Part shown: positions 50,887 to 54,011 of the stretch, piece by piece
Position numbering within the stretch: the first letter of the stretch is position 1
Layout: each line of letters begins with the position of its first letter
NCBI GenBank assembly: GCA_049644325.1
Contig: JBARRR010000013.1
Coordinates: 1 to 54,011, forward strand
Direction of reading: 5' to 3'
Length of the DNA stretch: 54,011 nucleotides
Origin: DASZHA01 sp049644325
GTDB lineage: Bacteria; Chloroflexota; Dormibacteria; DASZGP01
Program-made: the position numbers and the translations under genes
The notes under the pieces: generated by a model
What the model was told of the DNA's origin: nothing
Databases searched by the model: none
What the model saw: the letters and a program-made list of their open reading frames with translations, nothing else

Positions 50887-52290
50887 TCACAGCAGGGCGA
50901 AGCGCTCGTAATGGATCTGGCGGTCGGGCACGCGCAGACTGCGAAGGCTTTCGTGGAGCTCCCGCATCATCCCGGACGATCCGCAGATGAAGACGTCACG
51001 CCTGGCTACGTCGGGGACCAGCTGGATGAGGGCGCGAGCCGAGAACGGCGAATCCGGCACCCCGGCCGACCCCCGAGGCCCGACGAGGTAGTGGAGGGTG
51101 CCGCGCTTCTGTTTGACCAGTTCCTCGATTTCGGGCCGAAAGATCGCGTCCTCCCAAGTCCGGGCGCGGTAAACGACCACGATGCTGCCCTTTCCGGCGG
51201 GGAGCTCCTCGAGCAGAGCCCGCACCGGGGTGATTCCGATTCCGCCCGCTATCAGCAATGAGCCTGCGTTGCGTCGCTTCAAGGTGGTGAAGATGCCGTA
51301 AGGGCCCTCGACAGCCACCGGAGTGCCCGGGTTCAGCCGCAAGACGTCGGCGGTTCCGTCACCGACCTCCTTGACGGTAACGCGCAAGTAGCTGCCGTTG
51401 GGGGCGGCCGATAGCGAGAACGGATGAGCCCGCCACCATCCCCCTCGAGCCAGGAAACGCCAGGTGAAGAACTGGCCTGCGCGCACCCGCAGCTGGTCCA
51501 GGTGTCGCCCGGTGACGTAGATCGACACCACCCCGGGAGCTTCGCGAACGACCCGGTCCACGCGCAATCGGTGCCGCCTTGCGAGCCTGATCGGGTCGCC
51601 AACCCGGAAGAGGAGCACCAGTGCGACGACGGCGGCGTAGAGGGCGATCCAGTACCCGCGGGCCCAGGGGTCATTGCTGAAATCGCTGCCAACGGCAAGG
51701 ATGTGACCGAAGCCGAGGGCGATGGCAACGTATGTGCCGAGGTGGAGAAGGTGCCAGGTCTCGTAGCTGAGCCGGCGCCGTGACCACCTCATCGACACCA
51801 CCGCGATGCCGATAAGCATCATGGTCCCCACAGTGGCCATCAGCACGTACGGGAAGGTGGTCAGCAGGTTCCAGGTCTCGGCCGCAATGGATCGACCGTC
51901 ACCGAGGGCGTACCCGACGGTGGTCAGGATGGTATGAGCGGTGATCAGCCCAACGGTGGAGAAGCCCAGCCAGCGGTGCCAATGGGCCAGCCGGTCCATG
52001 CCGAACAACTGCTCCAGCCACGGGCTCCGAGACATCAGGACGATCTGGATCAGCGCGGTGTAGGTGCCGAACAGGCCGGTCAGCTGGCCCGCCGCGGTGA
52101 GGTTGGCGGCGGCGCCGCCGAGCCCATCAAGGCCGCCATGGCGAAGCCACATGCCACCGATCAGGACCGCGTTGAAGACAACGAATGCGACAGCATCGCC
52201 AGTCCGGACCGGCCAGGCGCGGGGCGGCAGCACGCGTGAGCGCCGCGGCTGGCGGGCGGGCCTGGCTCCCGCAGGGGTATTCGAGGCCAC
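50887..52290 (-). CDS. Ferric-reductase-like flavocytochrome with FAD/NAD domain
   Basis: 467 residues from GTG 52290. Six membrane helices (about 30-250) bear heme-ligand His candidates in LAHWHRWLGF, GLITAHTIL, WHLLHLGTY and FGHILAVG. The C-terminal ferredoxin-NADP-reductase-type half has the FAD motif RAHPFSLSAAP (an RxxS form), NAD loop AGGIGITPVRALLEELP and the closing FICGSSGMMREL-HESL. It should pass NAD(P)H electrons across the membrane through hemes to an outside acceptor, here the flavinylated protein. The start is weakly supported; there is no strong ribosome site. It leads the three-gene flavocytochrome, FMN-binding, apbE operon. Confidence 0.92.
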   Translation of the reverse strand: MASNTPAGARPARQPRRSRVLPPRAWPVRTGDAVAFVVFNAVLIGGMWLRHGGLDGLGGAAANLTAAGQLTGLFGTYTALIQIVLMSRSPWLEQLFGMDRLAHWHRWLGFSTVGLITAHTILTTVGYALGDGRSIAAETWNLLTTFPYVLMATVGTMMLIGIAVVSMRWSRRRLSYETWHLLHLGTYVAIALGFGHILAVGSDFSNDPWARGYWIALYAAVVALVLLFRVGDPIRLARRHRLRVDRVVREAPGVVSIYVTGRHLDQLRVRAGQFFTWRFLARGGWWRAHPFSLSAAPNGSYLRVTVKEVGDGTADVLRLNPGTPVAVEGPYGIFTTLKRRNAGSLLIAGGIGITPVRALLEELPAGKGSIVVVYRARTWEDAIFRPEIEELVKQKRGTLHYLVGPRGSAGVPDSPFSARALIQLVPDVARRDVFICGSSGMMRELHESLRSLRVPDRQIHYERFALL

Positions 52291-52346
52291 GATCGAACGA
52301 TTCTCGCCGCGGCGCGTAAGAACGCCGTGAGAGGGGCCGGTGACTC

Positions 52347-52886
52347 CTAGGCTGGCGCCTCGGGGTTGAAGCCCGGGTCCATGGTCCGCTTGATCGCCTC
52401 CTGGCGGGCCTTGCGGGTCTCGCGCCGGATCTTGGCATGGCCCTGACGACGCTTCTCGGTCTCGGTCTTGACCAGCAGCGGCGGCACCTGGGTCGGGTTG
52501 CCCTCGTCGTCGAGGGCCACAAAGACGAGGTAGGCGCTGCTGGTGTGGCGCACCTCGCCGGTGCGGATGTTCTCGGCCTCCACCCGGACGCCCACCTCCA
52601 TCGAGGTCGTGCCGACGTCGTTGACCGAGGCGTGGACGGTGACCACGTTGCCGACGAATACCGGGTGCAGGAAGGTCATCGAGTCCACCGTGACGGTGAC
52701 CACCCGGGTGCGGCAGTGGCGCATGGCGCACACCCCGGCGGCGGTGTCCACCAGCTTCATGATCGTGCCGCCGTGGACGTTGCCGGTGGGGTTGGCGTCG
52801 CCCGGGTTCATCTGGATGCTCATGGTCACCTGCGACTCGCTGGGGGGACGTGGGTCGAGCTTGGGGCGGTGAACGACGTCGTCCAC
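52347..52886 (-). CDS. Hot-dog acyl-CoA thioesterase, YciA-like
   Basis: 179 residues. The hot-dog core has SIQMNPGDANPTGNVHGGTIMKLVDTAAGVCAM, the family signature with the helix-capping Asp, then VTVTVDSMTFLHPVFVGNVV and SAYLVFVALDDEGNP. It hydrolyses fatty acyl-CoA in the cytoplasm. A basic C-terminal tail of about 45 residues follows. The GTG start is one base after the DUF2127 stop, so the two are coupled. The 56-base gap to the flavocytochrome gene probably begins a new unit. Confidence 0.9.
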   Translation of the reverse strand: MDDVVHRPKLDPRPPSESQVTMSIQMNPGDANPTGNVHGGTIMKLVDTAAGVCAMRHCRTRVVTVTVDSMTFLHPVFVGNVVTVHASVNDVGTTSMEVGVRVEAENIRTGEVRHTSSAYLVFVALDDEGNPTQVPPLLVKTETEKRRQGHAKIRRETRKARQEAIKRTMDPGFNPEAPA

Positions 52887-52887
52887 G

Positions 52888-53451
52888 CTAGGCCTCGGTG
52901 GGGTGGTTCAGCTGGAAGAGCGCCTTCTTGCGGACCAGGTAGACGACAACCACGATGTTGAGCACCAGCGTGATGATACGAAGCGGACTCGGGCGGCGGG
53001 CCACCTCCATGACCTCGAAGGGGATGAAGAACGCGGTCGCCAGCACCACCAGGTACTCTGCCCAGCGGCGCCGCAGGATCAGGCCGATCGACTCGGCGCC
53101 CTCGATCAGCCCGTAGACCAGGGAGCCGACCGCAACCACTTCCAACGTGTTGCTCGAGAGGCCGGCGAGTCGCGCCAGGTTGCGGACGACGACGTCGTGG
53201 ATCAGGCCGCGGCCGGTGTCGAGGTTGAAGACCTCGATGGCGCGATCGACCAGGGGCGCGAAGCCGGAGTCGGTGTGGGTGAAGATGTAGATCGCGGCGG
53301 CCACCAGGAGCACGGCCTTGAGGCCACGCTCCACAATCAGGTACCAGATCACCAGGCCACGATCCTCGATGCGCCGGCCCATGTCGGCCCCTAGTCGGGC
53401 CAGCCATGATCGCCTGGCTTCGGGAGCCGAAGCCGTCTGCCCCTCCCCCAC
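52888..53451 (-). CDS. DUF2127 family membrane protein
   Basis: 187 residues with about four membrane helices. The pattern WYLIVERGLKAVLLVAAAIYIF, SSNTLEVVAVGSLVYGLIEGAESIGLILRRRWAEYL (in two parts) and FFIPFEVMEVARRPSPLRIITLVLN is that of DUF2127, a family of unknown function with a conserved Glu in EGxE and FE. A GTG start lies 12 bases after the stop of the phosphatidyltransferase gene. It probably shares a transcript with that gene and the thioesterase, giving a membrane-lipid flavour to the group. Confidence 0.85.
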   Translation of the reverse strand: MGEGQTASAPEARRSWLARLGADMGRRIEDRGLVIWYLIVERGLKAVLLVAAAIYIFTHTDSGFAPLVDRAIEVFNLDTGRGLIHDVVVRNLARLAGLSSNTLEVVAVGSLVYGLIEGAESIGLILRRRWAEYLVVLATAFFIPFEVMEVARRPSPLRIITLVLNIVVVVYLVRKKALFQLNHPTEA

Positions 53452-53463
53452 CTTCGGTCTGCC

Positions 53464-54011
53464 TCAGCCCACCGGCTCGGGGCCGGGACGCACCGGCTCC
53501 TCTTTACCTCTAATCGGCTCCGCCGGACCTCTATGGGGCGGTGGCTCAGGGAGCGGGTTGGCGGAACCAACCGCGAGGGCGTCGCCGCTCTCTGGCTCTA
53601 CTGTCATCTGCCGCGACTGGCGCCAGACGAACCACACCCGCTGGACCACGGTGAAGTTTGTGAAGACCGCCAGGATCAGGACCACCGTGACCAGCCCACC
53701 GATGGTGGCGGGCGTGAGCAGCAGCCCGACCACGGTCAGCAGCACCCGCTCGGGACGGGCCAGCAGACCTCCGTCGCAGGTGAAGCCGAGGGCCTGGGCT
53801 CGGGCGCGGACGTAGCTGACCAGGAACGAACCGGCCATCGCCAGGATCACCAGCACCGGCCCGATGGCCACGCCGCGACGCTGAAAGAGGATCAGCAGCG
53901 CGACCATGATCACGCCTTCGGAGAAGCGGTCGGTGGTGGAGTCGAGGAAGGCGCCGTAGGCGTAGGACCGACCCGACGCCCGGGCAAGGGCGCCGTCGAA
54001 GACGTCGAAGA
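53464..54011 (-). CDS. CDP-alcohol phosphatidyltransferase, 5' end beyond the window
   Basis: At least 182 residues, cut at the window edge. The family motif D-G-x2-A-R-x8-G-x3-D-x3-D is complete in DGALARASGRSYAYGAFLDS-TTD (53950-54011 region, minus strand), with a preceding FDVF. Several membrane helices follow, then a Pro/Glu-rich tail of about 45 residues. The enzyme joins CDP-diacylglycerol to an alcohol such as inositol phosphate or glycerol phosphate; the exact substrate needs the missing N-terminus. It is the first known gene of the group with DUF2127 and the thioesterase. Confidence 0.92.
   Translation of the reverse strand, partial: FDVFDGALARASGRSYAYGAFLDSTTDRFSEGVIMVALLILFQRRGVAIGPVLVILAMAGSFLVSYVRARAQALGFTCDGGLLARPERVLLTVVGLLLTPATIGGLVTVVLILAVFTNFTVVQRVWFVWRQSRQMTVEPESGDALAVGSANPLPEPPPHRGPAEPIRGKEEPVRPGPEPVG

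Overview
The window is about 54 kb of gene-dense, GC-rich bacterial chromosome with no insertion sequence, prophage, CRISPR array or rRNA operon that I can see. No gap between genes exceeds 300 bases; the largest are 46660-46877 and 35488-35696. The gene set points to a soil-type aerobe of the Terrabacteria (Chloroflexota, Dormibacterota or Actinomycetota-like). It includes Ku plus LigD end joining, PknB-type kinases, an LppP/LprE-like ectodomain, GTG/TTG starts, several apparently leaderless starts with TAnnnT -10 boxes, and many acyl-CoA dehydrogenases fed by EtfAB. I cannot fix the phylum from sequence alone.

Layout. 1-1.8 kb: a secreted parallel beta-helix protein with a sorting-signal-like C-terminus. 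1.9-11.7 kb (minus strand): lon, a YbjN-like gene, etfA-etfB, a J-domain protein, then an end-joining cluster of ligD (phosphoesterase plus ligase), a ligase paralogue that has lost its catalytic residues, ku, and a CDGSH protein. 11.8-15.9 kb (minus): a secreted EXORDIUM-like protein, then an ACAD10/11-type dehydrogenase, an aminoglycoside-phosphotransferase-fold kinase and a histidine phosphatase. 16-19.8 kb (plus): two tandem membrane Ser/Thr kinases with different ectodomains. 19.8-21.9 kb: msrB, then a NiCoT nickel/cobalt permease and a Fur-family regulator behind two Nur-box-like repeats. 21.9-32 kb: MaoC hydratase, AidB-like dehydrogenase, DUF421, AI-2E-type permease, a Cys/His-rich unknown, thioesterase, DUF4383, DUF72, DUF3891, aquaporin and an SDR. 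32-36.6 kb: a GbsR/MarR-controlled ABC exporter, a small membrane protein, a rhodanese and a SnoaL-like protein. 36.7-45.7 kb: an alkyl-DHAP-synthase-like flavoenzyme, a GT4 glycosyltransferase, tRNA-Asp, a DUF4388 protein, a HAD phosphatase, a 2-hydroxyacid dehydrogenase, hisC, holB and divergent glyA. 45.7-54 kb: a TauE/SafE permease, a two-subunit acyl-CoA dehydrogenase, a lipoprotein, a flavinylation module (ApbE, FMN-binding protein, ferric-reductase-like flavocytochrome), a thioesterase, DUF2127, and a CDP-alcohol phosphatidyltransferase cut by the window edge.

How the genes work together. Four acyl-CoA dehydrogenase genes or gene pairs, a MaoC hydratase, thioesterases, an SDR and EtfAB describe a fatty or branched acyl-CoA oxidation lifestyle; EtfAB would collect the electrons. 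The most unusual items are the predicted dead DNA ligase inside the end-joining operon, the split ACAD11-like kinase/dehydrogenase module with an added phosphatase, the compact transmembrane flavinylation chain, and the nickel transporter/regulator pair with its own operator array. Functions are assigned by reading motifs by eye; no database search was possible.
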